Source: Desmonostoc muscorum LEGE 12446
Lineage (GTDB): Bacteria > Cyanobacteriota > Cyanobacteriia > Cyanobacteriales > Nostocaceae
Direction of reading: 5' to 3'
DNA: 64,000 nucleotides
NCBI RefSeq assembly: GCF_015207005.2
Contig: NZ_JADEXS020000001.1
Span: 8,331,001 to 8,395,000, forward strand
The notes beneath the pieces are model-generated. The model searched no databases. It was not told the origin of the DNA and saw nothing but the letters and a program-made list of their open reading frames with translations. Every line of letters begins with the position of its first letter. The first letter of the stretch is position 1. Position numbers and translations under genes: made by a program. Of this stretch, positions 1 through 9,800 are shown in pieces.

Positions 1-3000
1 TATGGAGCTAATTTTACTCCTGATGGAAATAGGATTGTTACTGTATCTACGAATAAGATACCGCAATTATGGAATATATCAGGCAAACTGCTAGCAGAAT
101 TTAGAGAAGGTACTGAATTTGAGATTAGCAGTGCTGTTTTTAGTCCCGATGGAAAACTGATTGTTACTGCATCTCGTGACAAAATTGCCCGTATGTGGGA
201 TCTATCTGGTAAGCTAATTGCTGAACTAAAATGGTATCAAGGTAACATTAACGAAAGCATTTTTTTCCCAGACATAAATAATGCCATTTTTAGTCCAGAT
301 GGAAAACTAATTGTTACCACCACATCTAGCGACAATATCGCTCGTATATGGGACACCAAAGGTAATTTGCTGTTGGAATTGGTAGGTCACGAGTTAGGTA
401 TTAACAGCGCGAGTTTTAGCCCAGATGGAAAGTTCATTGTCACTGCATCGAAGGACAAAACTGCTCGTGTGTGGGATAAGTTTGCCAGACAGATAGCAGA
501 ACTCAAAGGGCATCAAGGCGAAGTTGAAAGTGCTTATTTTAGCTTAGATGGAAAGTTGATTGTTACAGCATCCGTTTTTGACAATACACGCTTATGGGAT
601 ATCTCTGGCAAGTTATTAGCCGAATTGAAAGAAGGGGATCGCAGCTTTATTCGTACTTCTAGTGCCAGTACTAATTTTAGCCCAGATGGAAAACTGATTG
701 TTGAAGTATCAGAAGGGTTGACTCCTCGTATTTGGAGTATATCTGGCAAACTACTGGTAGAACTTAAAGGTCATAAAGATATTATCAGCAGTGCAAATTT
801 CAGTCCTGATGGAAAATTGATTGTCACTGCATCCAAAGACCAGACTGCCCGTTTGTGGAATTTGTCTGGCAAACTACTGGCAGAACTTAAAGGTCATACT
901 AACTCGGTATTGAGTGCTAATTTTAGTCCGGATGGCAAACTAATTGTTACTGTATCAGCTGACAAAACTGCTCGTGTGTGGGATATAACTGGAAAACTGC
1001 TAGTAGAACTTAAAGGGCATCAAGATTACGTTAATAGTGCTAGTTTCAGCCCAGATAGTAAGCAGATTGTTACCGCATCGGATGACGGAACCTCTCGCGT
1101 GTGGAACACCTCTGGTAAACAGCTAGCGATTCTAAGTCTAGCTTCTCCTCCGTCTTCCCCCAAAGTGGAAGCAGACAGACTACGCGATCTCGAATTCTAC
1201 GCCCCCAACTGCGCCCAAGCACTCGACCCTTGGCAAAAAGCTCTAAAAATCTATCAAGAAATTTCCGACAACGAAAACCAAGCTGTCATCCTTGAACAAC
1301 TCGGTAAAGCTCATTATTGCCTCAGCGACTACACCAAAGCCATCGAATCCTACAAGAATGCTTTAGAAATTGCCACAAAATTCAACTATTCCCAAAGACA
1401 AGTCAATAACCTCGCCAATCTCGGAAATGTTTACAATTCCTTAGCTGACTATGAAACAGCAACTAAGTATTACAATGATGCTTTAAAAATTCTAGAGCAG
1501 TACCAAGACACACAACTCAAAGCAGAAGTTTTACAAAGTCGCGGCAATATTTACATCGCTCAAGGTAAATATAACGAAGCAATTCAAGACTTATTGCAAG
1601 CATTAGCTATTGACAACAACGCCTCTAGCATTGCTAAAACTAAAGTTAATTTGGCAAGTGTCTACTATTCTTTAGGCGACTACAACAAAGCCATTCAATA
1701 TTACAAAGAAGCTTTGGAATTGACTCCCAGTGAAGCACTCGGAGGCTTAGGTAATGTTTATCTTGCACTTGGCGATACGGCAAAGGCAATTGAGTTTCAT
1801 TCTTCAAGTTTAGCAAAAGCACAACAGAATGAAGATAAAGAAGCTGAAGGTAATGCTTTAAACAATCTTGCTAATTATCTTCGCCAAGCAGGTAAATTTG
1901 CTGAAGCTGAAAAATATTTGCGTTCGGCGATCGCTATTTGGGAAAACCTCCGGATTCAATTAGACGATGCCAACAAAATATCTATCTTTGAAAAGCAAAC
2001 TCGCACCTACCGCCTCCTACAAGAAGTGTTGATTGCTCAGAATAAAATCACTGAAGCCTTGGAAATATCTGAACGTGGTAGGGCGAGAGCTTTTATTGAT
2101 TTACTCAATAAACGATTATCCCCTAATCAAACAGAGCAATCAAAACTACCAGCAGTGAATATTGAACAGATTAAACAAATTGCTAAAAACGAAAATGCAA
2201 CCCTGGTTCAATATTCAATTATTACTGATGAATTCAAAGTTGATGGCAAACTGCAAACTCAAGAATCGGAACTATATATTTGGGTTATCAAACCCACAGG
2301 TGAAGTGAGTTTTCACTCTTCTGACCTCAAACCCCTGTGGCAAAAGGAGAATACAACATTAGCAAAACTCGTTACCACGAGTCGTCAATCCATTGGTGTC
2401 AGAGGACGCGGTGCTGTTTACGTGAGTGCCAAACCTGATGCAACCAAAGCAAAGCAAAAATTACAGCGATCGCACGAATTGCTCATTAAACCCATTGCAG
2501 ATATCCTACCCAGTAACCCCAATGACCGAGTTATCTTTATCCCTCAAGGTGAGTTATTTCTTGTTCCTTTCCCCGCGTTGCAATATGACCAAGATAAATA
2601 CCTAATTGAAAAACACACTATTCTCACAGCGCCATCAATTCAAGTATTGGATTTCACATCCAAGCAAAAACGACGTGTAGAGACGTTAAATGCCAAGTCT
2701 TTAATTGTCGGTAATCCGACGATGCCAAAAGTGGAGTTGGAACCAGGAAAACCCCCTGAACAATTAAAAGATTTACCTTGGGCCGAAAAGGAAGCTAAAG
2801 ATATTGCCTCAATCCTCAAAACGCAAGCTCTAACAGGTAAGCAAGCCAGCAAAACCGCTATTTTACAGAAGATTTCCCAAGCCGAAATTATTCACTTTGC
2901 TACCCACGGCTTACTTGATGATAACCGGGGATTGGGAAGTGCGATCGCTCTTGCTCCCTCCAATAAAGATAACGGTTTGCTCACCGCCGAAGAAATCTTA

Positions 3001-3303
3001 AACCTCAAGCTAAATGCAGATTTAGTCGTTCTCAGTGCTTGTGACACCGGACGCGGACGCATTACTGGTGATGGTGTAATTGGTTTATCTCGTTCTTTAA
3101 TTAGCGCAGGTGTCCCCAGTGTCATTGTCTCCTTGTGGGCTGTTGATGATAATTCCACATCATTTCTAATGACCGAGTTCTATAACAATCTGCAACAAAA
3201 GCTTGACAAAGCTACGGCATTGAGAAAAGCCATGCTCACAACAATGCAAAAATATCCCCAACCCTTAAATTGGGCTGCATTTACCTTGATTGGGGAATCG
3301 TGA
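1..3303 (+). CDS. WD40-TPR-CHAT protein (5' end outside window)
   Basis: The reading frame is open from base 1, so the gene starts before the window; the first in-window ATG (193) is internal. About nine WD40 blades are visible up to about 1140, each carrying a version of FSPDGKLIV followed by RLWD and SGKLLAELKGH. Tetratricopeptide repeats follow (about 1240-1950), then a C-terminal CHAT domain (caspase HetF associated with TPRs). The CHAT catalytic dyad is present: His in FATHG (codon 2905-2907) and Cys in LSACDTG (codon 3040-3042). In this family WD40 and TPR parts act as protein-binding sensors that control a caspase-like cysteine peptidase; the target here is unknown. It is the first of four CHAT genes on this strand. 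Export cannot be judged because the N-terminus is missing. Confidence 0.93.
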   Translation, partial: YGANFTPDGNRIVTVSTNKIPQLWNISGKLLAEFREGTEFEISSAVFSPDGKLIVTASRDKIARMWDLSGKLIAELKWYQGNINESIFFPDINNAIFSPDGKLIVTTTSSDNIARIWDTKGNLLLELVGHELGINSASFSPDGKFIVTASKDKTARVWDKFARQIAELKGHQGEVESAYFSLDGKLIVTASVFDNTRLWDISGKLLAELKEGDRSFIRTSSASTNFSPDGKLIVEVSEGLTPRIWSISGKLLVELKGHKDIISSANFSPDGKLIVTASKDQTARLWNLSGKLLAELKGHTNSVLSANFSPDGKLIVTVSADKTARVWDITGKLLVELKGHQDYVNSASFSPDSKQIVTASDDGTSRVWNTSGKQLAILSLASPPSSPKVEADRLRDLEFYAPNCAQALDPWQKALKIYQEISDNENQAVILEQLGKAHYCLSDYTKAIESYKNALEIATKFNYSQRQVNNLANLGNVYNSLADYETATKYYNDALKILEQYQDTQLKAEVLQSRGNIYIAQGKYNEAIQDLLQALAIDNNASSIAKTKVNLASVYYSLGDYNKAIQYYKEALELTPSEALGGLGNVYLALGDTAKAIEFHSSSLAKAQQNEDKEAEGNALNNLANYLRQAGKFAEAEKYLRSAIAIWENLRIQLDDANKISIFEKQTRTYRLLQEVLIAQNKITEALEISERGRARAFIDLLNKRLSPNQTEQSKLPAVNIEQIKQIAKNENATLVQYSIITDEFKVDGKLQTQESELYIWVIKPTGEVSFHSSDLKPLWQKENTTLAKLVTTSRQSIGVRGRGAVYVSAKPDATKAKQKLQRSHELLIKPIADILPSNPNDRVIFIPQGELFLVPFPALQYDQDKYLIEKHTILTAPSIQVLDFTSKQKRRVETLNAKSLIVGNPTMPKVELEPGKPPEQLKDLPWAEKEAKDIASILKTQALTGKQASKTAILQKISQAEIIHFATHGLLDDNRGLGSAIALAPSNKDNGLLTAEEILNLKLNADLVVLSACDTGRGRITGDGVIGLSRSLISAGVPSVIVSLWAVDDNSTSFLMTEFYNNLQQKLDKATALRKAMLTTMQKYPQPLNWAAFTLIGES

Positions 3304-3327
3304 ACAATCTTGGCGATCGCTCTTAGA

Positions 3328-3445
3328 CAACAGACGCGATAAATCGCTGTTTCAAACAACAGACGCGATAAATCGCCGTTTCAAACAACAGACGCGATAA
3401 ATCGCTGTTTCAAACAACAGACGCGATAAATCGCCGTCTCTACAA
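3328..3445. repeat. Four tandem copies of a 29-bp repeat
   Basis: Copies of CAGACGCGATAAATCGC followed by YGTTTCAAACAA begin at 3331, 3360, 3389 and 3418, an exact 29-bp period. They differ mainly by one T/C change, and the last copy degenerates after about 20 bases. The core GACGCGATAAATCG recurs at 16708 after another CHAT gene. This is tandem duplication of a dispersed cyanobacterial repeat. It is not a CRISPR, because there are no unique spacers. Confidence 0.9.
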
Positions 3446-3463
3446 AGGGGGATTTATCGCGTC
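3420..3463. terminator. 13-bp stem hairpin downstream of the first CHAT gene
   Basis: GACGCGATAAATC (3420-3432) is perfectly complementary to GATTTATCGCGTC (3451-3463), with an 18-base loop. The last unit of the tandem repeat supplies the left arm. No long T-tract follows, so a terminator role is inferred only from position between two genes. Confidence 0.45.
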
Positions 3464-3476
3464 TTTGCAATCTCAA

Positions 3477-3531
3477 TTTTGCATATCCTTCCACCGACAA
3501 GAGATATATATTTGTAAATTCCTAAACACTT
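3477..3531 (+). promoter_or_regulatory. Upstream block shared with other genes of the cassette
   Basis: TTTGCATATCCTTC, a short variable stretch, then AGAGATATAT precedes the subtilase gene. The same string arrangement precedes the TPR-CHAT gene at 6895 (block 6823-6856). Its position just before a start codon and its conservation between unrelated reading frames suggest a common promoter or regulator site. No regulator is identified. Confidence 0.5.
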
Positions 3532-5784
3532 ATGAAACGCATTACATCTGGCATTTTACTAACTGGTTTTGTTTGGTCTGGCTTGGGTATATTCTCTCTC
3601 CCACCACAAGTTACCGCAGTTGCTCAAACCCAAGAGGATGGTAATTTATTTTACCTGTATAAAGGACAACGCATTTCCCTAAACCAACGCCAAGATACGA
3701 TCGCAGTTGCCTTTAAAAAAGTAGCAACTCGTAATCTCGCAGCCCCACCCCTGTACCTCCAACTCCAGCAAGACTTACAGAGTAGTATTCGCACAACTAC
3801 TCCACCAAGGGTTAGTCCTTTGGGCGAAAATTATGCAGTGGTTAGTTTGCCAACGGGAACTAGGGATGCTGTGCAGCAGAATATTCAACAGCAACCTTAT
3901 GTGCAAACTACTTTACCAGTGCTGAGTCGCAGCCAACGCCAAGAAATTATCGTTATCCCTAACGAAATTATCATCAGCTTTGATGCTAAGGTGACCCAAG
4001 CTCAAAGACAGACAATTTTAGAGCAAAATAATTTAGCCATCGTCCGTCCATTGCGCTTTAACCGCGATCGCTATATAGTTAAATCCACTGTTGCCACTGG
4101 CACAAAAATTCTCACTACTGCCAATCAGCTAAACGAAGTCAAGGGAGTTACTTCTGCCACACCCAACTTCATCCAATCCATTACTGACCAAAATCTCCAA
4201 ACCGCGAGTAAACAAGTTGCCAATCTGAAGGCGGCTGGCGATTGGGGATTCGGAAAAATCTTACCTAGTTCTCAATCCCCAGCCCCCAGTCCCCAATCCC
4301 CAATCCCCAATCCCCAATCCCCAGTCCCCAATTCCCAATCCCCAGTCCCCAGTCCCCAATCCCCAGTCCCCAGTCCCCAATCTACCAGAAGCATTTCCCC
4401 AAAAACCAGCTTATTAGGATTCGCGTGGCATTTGGATAGCTTACCCCTCAAACAATGTCTGCAACAGGAGATATCTAGCTGGGAATCACTGCAAACTTGT
4501 CTGCAAAAACCAAATGCAGCGACAAAATCGGCTGTACCTCGCACAGATATTCGGGTTACAGATGCCTGGAAACGTAGCAACGGCGGACGCGGTGTAGTTG
4601 TGGCAGTTATAGATAGTTTGATTCAATGGGATCATCCCGATTTGGCAGATAATTTGTATACAGTGAAAGCTGCTGATAAATGTCCTGGGGAAGTCCACGG
4701 CTGGGATTTTTCTACAAGCAATGATAGCAGCGATCCCTGCGAAAACGGTGATGCTGATACTCGCATCAGCCCGGTAGAACTGGCTATTCTCGCTGCCAAA
4801 TTTCAAGATACCTTCCAATTATCTGACGCCAAATTAGTTCAGCAATACCCCCAAGAAGCCCTAGAGGTGAAGCAAAACAACCCAGATTACTCTCTAGAAC
4901 AAATCGCTAGTGTTTTACGTTACGTTTTTCGCACTTATAAAATAGGCGCGGAGTTTCACGGCACTTATGTCAGTGGAACCATTGCTGCTAAACCGCAAAA
5001 TGGTGAAGGAGTAGTAGGCGTGGCTCCCAACGCTCAAATTTTACCAGTGCGGTTGTTTGGGTTGAATGGCAGTTATAGTCCTTCTGCCTACATTGAAGCC
5101 ATTGGCTATGCTGCCGATCGCGGTGCTGATATCATTAATCTTAGTCTGGGTGGTAGTTTGCCAACTCCGGGAGAAGAAGAAGCGATCGCAGATGTTCTCA
5201 AAGCACATCCTAAACTAGTAATTGTGGCTGCTGCTGGCAACGAAAACTTAAGCCAAGTATCTTTTCCTGCCGCTTACACAGGAGTAGTTGCAGTTGGGGC
5301 AACTAATATTCTCGGTAATCGTGCGCCCTACAGTAACTATGGTAAAGGATTAGATGTAGTTGCACCCGGAGGCGACCTAAATACACCAGGATTATTGGGT
5401 GGAATTCCCACCACAGGCGGTACTTGGCTGGATGCTTTTTGGCAAGGTATCCCGAATCCTGAATCTCGTTGGTCTTCTGTGCTTGATCCTAAAGGTAAAT
5501 ACTGGTGGGTGCAGGGTACTTCTTTCTCTTCGCCAGCTGTAGCGGGGATAGTGGCATTAATGAAAGGAGAAAATAGAGAAATTAGCAGAAACCGCTTGGT
5601 TAGTATCCTCAAATCTACAGCCACTTATCAAGGATTGAGTATGTCTTCACAAGAGGCCAAATTATATGATTCACAACAAAGTAAAGGTGCAATTCCTTCC
5701 TCAATTAAAGGTCAGCAGTACTTCTTTGGTAAAGGATTAGTCAACGCTGATGCAGCGGTGCAGGCGGTGAAAAAGGGGCGATAA
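3532..5784 (+). CDS. Exported subtilisin-like (S8) serine peptidase
   Basis: A 750-residue subtilase. An N-terminal signal peptide (MKR, then a hydrophobic stretch to about residue 30, ending near AQTQ) predicts export. A pro-region (about 30-245) is followed by a Pro/Ser/Gln-rich linker (about 248-285) and the S8 domain. The catalytic triad is readable: Asp361 (AVIDS), His476 (FHGTY) and Ser664 (GTSFSSP), with oxyanion-hole Asn570 (AAGNEN). The Asp to His spacing (115 residues) is long because of an insert around residues 405-470. It lies between two CHAT genes and shares an upstream block with one of them, so it may act in the same proteolytic pathway; that is inference. Confidence 0.93.
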   Translation: MKRITSGILLTGFVWSGLGIFSLPPQVTAVAQTQEDGNLFYLYKGQRISLNQRQDTIAVAFKKVATRNLAAPPLYLQLQQDLQSSIRTTTPPRVSPLGENYAVVSLPTGTRDAVQQNIQQQPYVQTTLPVLSRSQRQEIIVIPNEIIISFDAKVTQAQRQTILEQNNLAIVRPLRFNRDRYIVKSTVATGTKILTTANQLNEVKGVTSATPNFIQSITDQNLQTASKQVANLKAAGDWGFGKILPSSQSPAPSPQSPIPNPQSPVPNSQSPVPSPQSPVPSPQSTRSISPKTSLLGFAWHLDSLPLKQCLQQEISSWESLQTCLQKPNAATKSAVPRTDIRVTDAWKRSNGGRGVVVAVIDSLIQWDHPDLADNLYTVKAADKCPGEVHGWDFSTSNDSSDPCENGDADTRISPVELAILAAKFQDTFQLSDAKLVQQYPQEALEVKQNNPDYSLEQIASVLRYVFRTYKIGAEFHGTYVSGTIAAKPQNGEGVVGVAPNAQILPVRLFGLNGSYSPSAYIEAIGYAADRGADIINLSLGGSLPTPGEEEAIADVLKAHPKLVIVAAAGNENLSQVSFPAAYTGVVAVGATNILGNRAPYSNYGKGLDVVAPGGDLNTPGLLGGIPTTGGTWLDAFWQGIPNPESRWSSVLDPKGKYWWVQGTSFSSPAVAGIVALMKGENREISRNRLVSILKSTATYQGLSMSSQEAKLYDSQQSKGAIPSSIKGQQYFFGKGLVNADAAVQAVKKGR
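4271..4382. repeat. Low-complexity CCCCAGT/CCCCAAT repeat inside the subtilase gene
   Basis: About 16 near-identical 7-base units of the type CCCCAGT or CCCCAAT are read in frame as a [13 protein letters not shown] linker with a 21-bp (7-residue) period. Similar heptamer tracts are common between genes in cyanobacteria. Here one has become an interdomain linker between the pro-region and the catalytic domain. Confidence 0.85.
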
Positions 5785-5835
5785 GACAATACAATTCAGT
5801 TAAGCATTTCTTTCTTGTCTTTGCGTCCTTGGCGT

Positions 5836-5865
5836 CCTTCTCTACGAGACGCTACGCGTTGGCGG
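5836..5865. repeat. Short dispersed repeat fragment
   Basis: CTTCTCTACGAGACGCTACG plus GCGTTGGCGG resembles the repeat found in the VirB9-like gene near 57090 and, more distantly, the insertion at 32399-32543. It lies in the intergenic region after the subtilase. Confidence 0.5.
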
Positions 5866-5923
5866 TTCATTAAAAAAATTGAATTTGACAATATCTTCGC
5901 CAAATCGAAAAATCGCTCAATTC

Positions 5924-6002
5924 GTAGGTTGGGTTGAGGTACGAAACCCAACACCTAAAATTTTAGGTTTTGTCGGGTTCTTACACGTTAAGCCCAACCT
6001 AC
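5924..6002. repeat. Palindromic intergenic repeat
   Basis: Outer arms GTAGGTTGGGTT (5924) and AGCCCAACCTAC (5991-6002) are inverted. A perfect 16-bp palindrome, ACCTAAAATTTTAGGT, lies between them at 5953-5968. It sits between two convergent genes and could act as a bidirectional terminator. This type of palindrome is frequent in filamentous cyanobacteria. Confidence 0.7.
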
Positions 6003-6006
6003 AAAT

Positions 6007-6594
6007 CTAAGCACCTACAACCGTAGGAAAAATCCGACTCAAGTCTAATAAAACATCTTCAAATCCAGGAATCGCCACTGACTGATGTGGCAAAGATATC
6101 TGCTTGCCCAGATAATTGAATTTGCCTTGAGCATTTTGATAAGGTTGGCTATAACGCTCAAGTTGGCGAAGATTTAAATTGACAATCCAATAATCAGAAA
6201 TTCCGGCTTCTGCGTACACTTCTAACTTTGTTGTTTGGTCATAATTTAGGGTTGAGTCGGAAATTTCAATCACTAAAAAAATATCTTCAGGATAAGGATG
6301 ATGGGGAAGATAGTCAGTTTCATTTCCCCGTGCGATCGCCACATCTGGTTCAGGTTCACTATCTGATGGTAGTATGATTGGCTCTTGACAACGCACAACA
6401 GCCGCATCGCCCAGCAATCGATCCAGTTGTCTACAAAGCCGAGTTGTGCAAAATGTATGAGGTGTGCCTTTGGCTACCATTTGAATTAGTTCTCCGCGAA
6501 TCAACTCGATGCGATCGCTCTCCTTTAGAAATTCCAGTTCAATCAGCCGATGATATTCGTCAATAGTAAATCGCTTTGGTGTGACAACGTTCAT
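6007..6594 (-). CDS. Uma2-family (DUF820) putative endonuclease
   Basis: A 195-residue protein of the Uma2 family, which has a PD-(D/E)XK restriction-endonuclease-like fold and is hugely expanded in cyanobacteria; its cellular role is not established. Seen: the N-terminal DRIELIRGELIQM block, the EPEPDVAIA block with the acidic residue of the putative active site, and ILVIEISDSTL followed by TKLEVYAEAGISDYWIV. The length is typical for the family. It converges with the subtilase gene and has no obvious operon partner. The start is the first ATG of the frame. Confidence 0.85.
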   Translation of the reverse strand: MNVVTPKRFTIDEYHRLIELEFLKESDRIELIRGELIQMVAKGTPHTFCTTRLCRQLDRLLGDAAVVRCQEPIILPSDSEPEPDVAIARGNETDYLPHHPYPEDIFLVIEISDSTLNYDQTTKLEVYAEAGISDYWIVNLNLRQLERYSQPYQNAQGKFNYLGKQISLPHQSVAIPGFEDVLLDLSRIFPTVVGA

Positions 6595-6894
6595 GAGACA
6601 TCACCGATTTAACTGTTATCTACTTTCCAGCTTACCATCTGTATTTATTGGCTTTTGCCCATCTTGCGATCGCTAAATTTTCTTGTAAAACGGGTGAGAC
6701 ACCTTGATTTACAATACACTCACAATAATAAACCGCCCTTGATCGCAAACCAAGCTGTTGGCGGTAAGCGTAGCCATCCCGTCAGGCTTATCGCTTTTGT
6801 TCACTCTTCCACAGTGGATCGAATTTGCATATCCTTCAGCAGATGAGAGATATATCTTTTTGAACTCCCTATTTTACTCCTGACTCTAAAATTT
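6595..6894. other. Intergenic region with shared upstream block (6823-6894)
   Basis: No gene is seen in these 300 bases between two divergent genes. Its last 72 bases contain the TTTGCATATCC / AGAGATATAT block also found before 3532. They also contain ACTCCCTATTTTACTCC and TGACTCTAAAATTTATGCGC, repeated almost exactly before the gene at 10265 (10221-10264). A promoter of the TPR-CHAT gene is therefore most likely in 6823-6894. Confidence 0.6.
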
Positions 6895-9800
6895 ATGCGC
6901 GATTGCAAACTTAGTTTAACCGCATTGCTCACTCTCATCTTGACTATTTCACAACCCATCGCCAATTTGCCTCCACTATTCCAAGCGTCGCAAGTATTGG
7001 CGCAAACGCCAGCAGAACGGAAAGTAGAAGCAGACCGATTGTCGCAGCAAGGTCTTGAGCAGTATAAAATTAGCCAATTTGAAGCCGCGTTACAGTCTTG
7101 GCAACAAGCACTTATTATTTATCGAGAAATCAAAGACCGTAAAGGAGAGGGAAAAACTCTAGGCCGTCTGGGAGTTATTTACGATTACCGGGGAGACTAC
7201 ACCAAAGCCATTGAGTACCAGCAGCAGAGTTTGGCGATCGCTCGTGAAATCAATGACCGTTCAATTGAGGGTGCCGCTCTAGGCAATCTGGGACTTGCTT
7301 ACGATGCAAAAGGAGACTACGACAAAGCCATTGAGTACCACTCCTTAAGTTTAGCGATCGCTCGTGAAATCAAAGACCGTAAAGGGGAAGGAGAATCTCT
7401 GGGCAATCTGGGAATTGCTTACGATTCCCTGGGAGACTACGCCAAAGCCATTGAGTACCAGCAGCAGAGATTAGTGATCGCTCGTGAAATCAAAGACCGT
7501 AAAGGTGAGGGTGCTGCTCTGGGAAATCTGGGAAGTGCTTACTATTCGCTGGGAGACTACGCCAAAGCCATTGAATACCAGCAGCAGAGATTGGCGATCG
7601 CCCGAGAAATTAAATACCGTTTAGGTGAGGGTGCTGCTCTGGGCAATCTGGGAAATGCTTACTATTCCCTGGGAGACTACGCTAAGGCGATTGAGTACCA
7701 CCAGCAACACTTGGCGATCGCCCGAGAAATCAAATACCGTTTAGGTGAGGGTGCTGCTCTGGGCAATCTGGGAAATGCTTACAATTCCCTGGGAGACTAC
7801 GTTAAGGCGATTGATTACCAGCAGCAGAGTTTGGACATCGCCCGAGAAATCAAAGACCGTTTAGGCGAGGGTCAATCTCTGGGCAATCTAGGAGCAGCTT
7901 ACAATTCCCTGGGAGACTACGCTAAGGCGATTGAGTACCACGAGCAATACTTGGCGATCGCCCGAGAAATCAAATACCGTTTAGGTGAGGGTGGTGCTCT
8001 GAGCAATCTGGGAATTGCTTACTTTTCCCTGGGAAACTACACCAAAGCCATTGATTATCAACAGCAGAGATTGGCGATCGCCCGAGAAATCAAAGACCGT
8101 TTAGGCGAGGGTCAATCTCTGGGCAATCTGGGAAATGCTTACCATTCCCTGGGAGACTACGCTAAGGCGATTGAGTACCACGAGCAGAGTTTGGACATCG
8201 CCCGAGAAATCAAAGACCGTTTAGGCGAGGGTCAATCTCTGGGCAATCTGGGAAATGCTTACGATTCCCTGGGAGACTACGCTAAGGCGATTGAGTACCA
8301 CGAGCAATACTTGGCGATCGCCCGAGAAATTAAATACCGTTTAGGTGAGGGTGCTGCTCTGGGCAATCTGGGAAATGCTTACTATTCCCTGGGAGACTAC
8401 GCTAAGGCGATTGAGTACTACCAGAAAAGTTTGGCAATTGCCCGAGAAATCAAAGACCGCAAAGGCGAGGGTACATCTCTGGGCAATCTGGGAGGTGCTT
8501 ACAATTCCCTGGGAGACTACGCTAAGGCGATTGAGTACCACGAGCAATACTTGGCGATCGCCCGAGAAATCAAATACCCTTTAGGTGAGCGTTATGCCCT
8601 GAGCAATCTAGGAATTACTTACTATTCTCTGGGAGACTACGCTAAGGCGATTGATTACCAACAGAAAACTTTGGCGATCGCCCGCGAAATCAAAGACCGT
8701 TTGGGCGAGGGTCAATCTCTGAACAATCTAGGACCAGCTTACCAAAAATCTGGCAATCTCCCGGAAGCAGAAAAAACCCTCCGCGCTGGGATTGAAGTTT
8801 GGGAATCTCTCAGGGGAAGATTGGGTAAGAATGATAGCTACAAAGTCTCAATTTTTGAACAACAAGCTCGCACTTACCGCATATTACAAGAAATTCTAAT
8901 TGCTCAGAATAAAATCAAAGAAGCGTTAGAAATTTCTGAACGGGGACGTTCCAGGGCGTTTGTGGAATTATTGACTTCACGCTTGTCTGACAAAAATACA
9001 AGTCAAATCCCAGAAAAACCTACAGTAGCGCTGCTGCAACAAATTGCCAAACAACAAAATTCCACTCTCGTTGAATATTCAATTATTTATAATTACTTCA
9101 AAAATCAGGGTAAACAAGAAACTCAAGAATCAGAACTCTACATTTGGGTAATCAAACCCACAGGTGAAGTTACTTTCCGCAAAGCTGACTTGAAAACCCT
9201 GTGGCAAAAAGAAAACACAACTCTTGCAAAACTCGTTACTACCAGCCGCAATTCCATCGGTGCAAGAGGTACAGCTTTTCGCGGCATCGATGTAACTTAC
9301 AACCCCAATGCACCCAAAGCAAAAAATAATTTAAAGCGTTTACACGAATTATTAATCAACCCCATCGGTGACTTATTACCCAAAAATTCTAGCGACAGAG
9401 TTATCTTCATTCCTCAAGGTGCATTATTCCTAGTCCCCTTCGCCGCATTACAAGACGCAGACGGGAAATACCTGATTGAAAAACACACTCTTCTCACATC
9501 ACCATCAATTCAGGTTTTAGACTTAACCCGCAAACAGAAACAACAAACAGGCACAAAACCCATAGAAGGGAAAGATACGCTGATTGTAGGTAATCCGATA
9601 ATGCCTTTTGTCGCCCCAAAAATCGGCGAAACTCCGCAACAATTAATTCCTTTACCTGGTGCAGAACAGGAAGCAAATGCCATTAGCAAATTACTCAAAA
9701 CCGAACCTCTTATCGGCAAAAAAGCGACAGAAACAACTGTAGTGCAGCGTTTACCCAAAGCGCGATTTGTGCATTTAGCAACCCACGGTTTATTTGATGA

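Noticed and set aside
3328..3445. CRISPR array
   Set aside because: Repeats are directly adjacent with an exact 29-bp period and there is no spacer sequence between them.
4272..4580. Minus-strand frame opposite the subtilase linker
   Set aside because: A Gly-Asp-Trp-Gly repeat frame created by the heptamer tract; the plus-strand subtilase explains the sequence.
8341..8584. Overlapping frames on both strands within the TPR array
   Set aside because: They are by-products of the 120-bp coding periodicity; the sense frame is a clear TPR-CHAT protein.
7141..8700. Regular repeats that could be mistaken for a CRISPR or satellite array
   Set aside because: The 120-bp units are fully coding and encode TPR motifs in one open frame, with no unique spacers.
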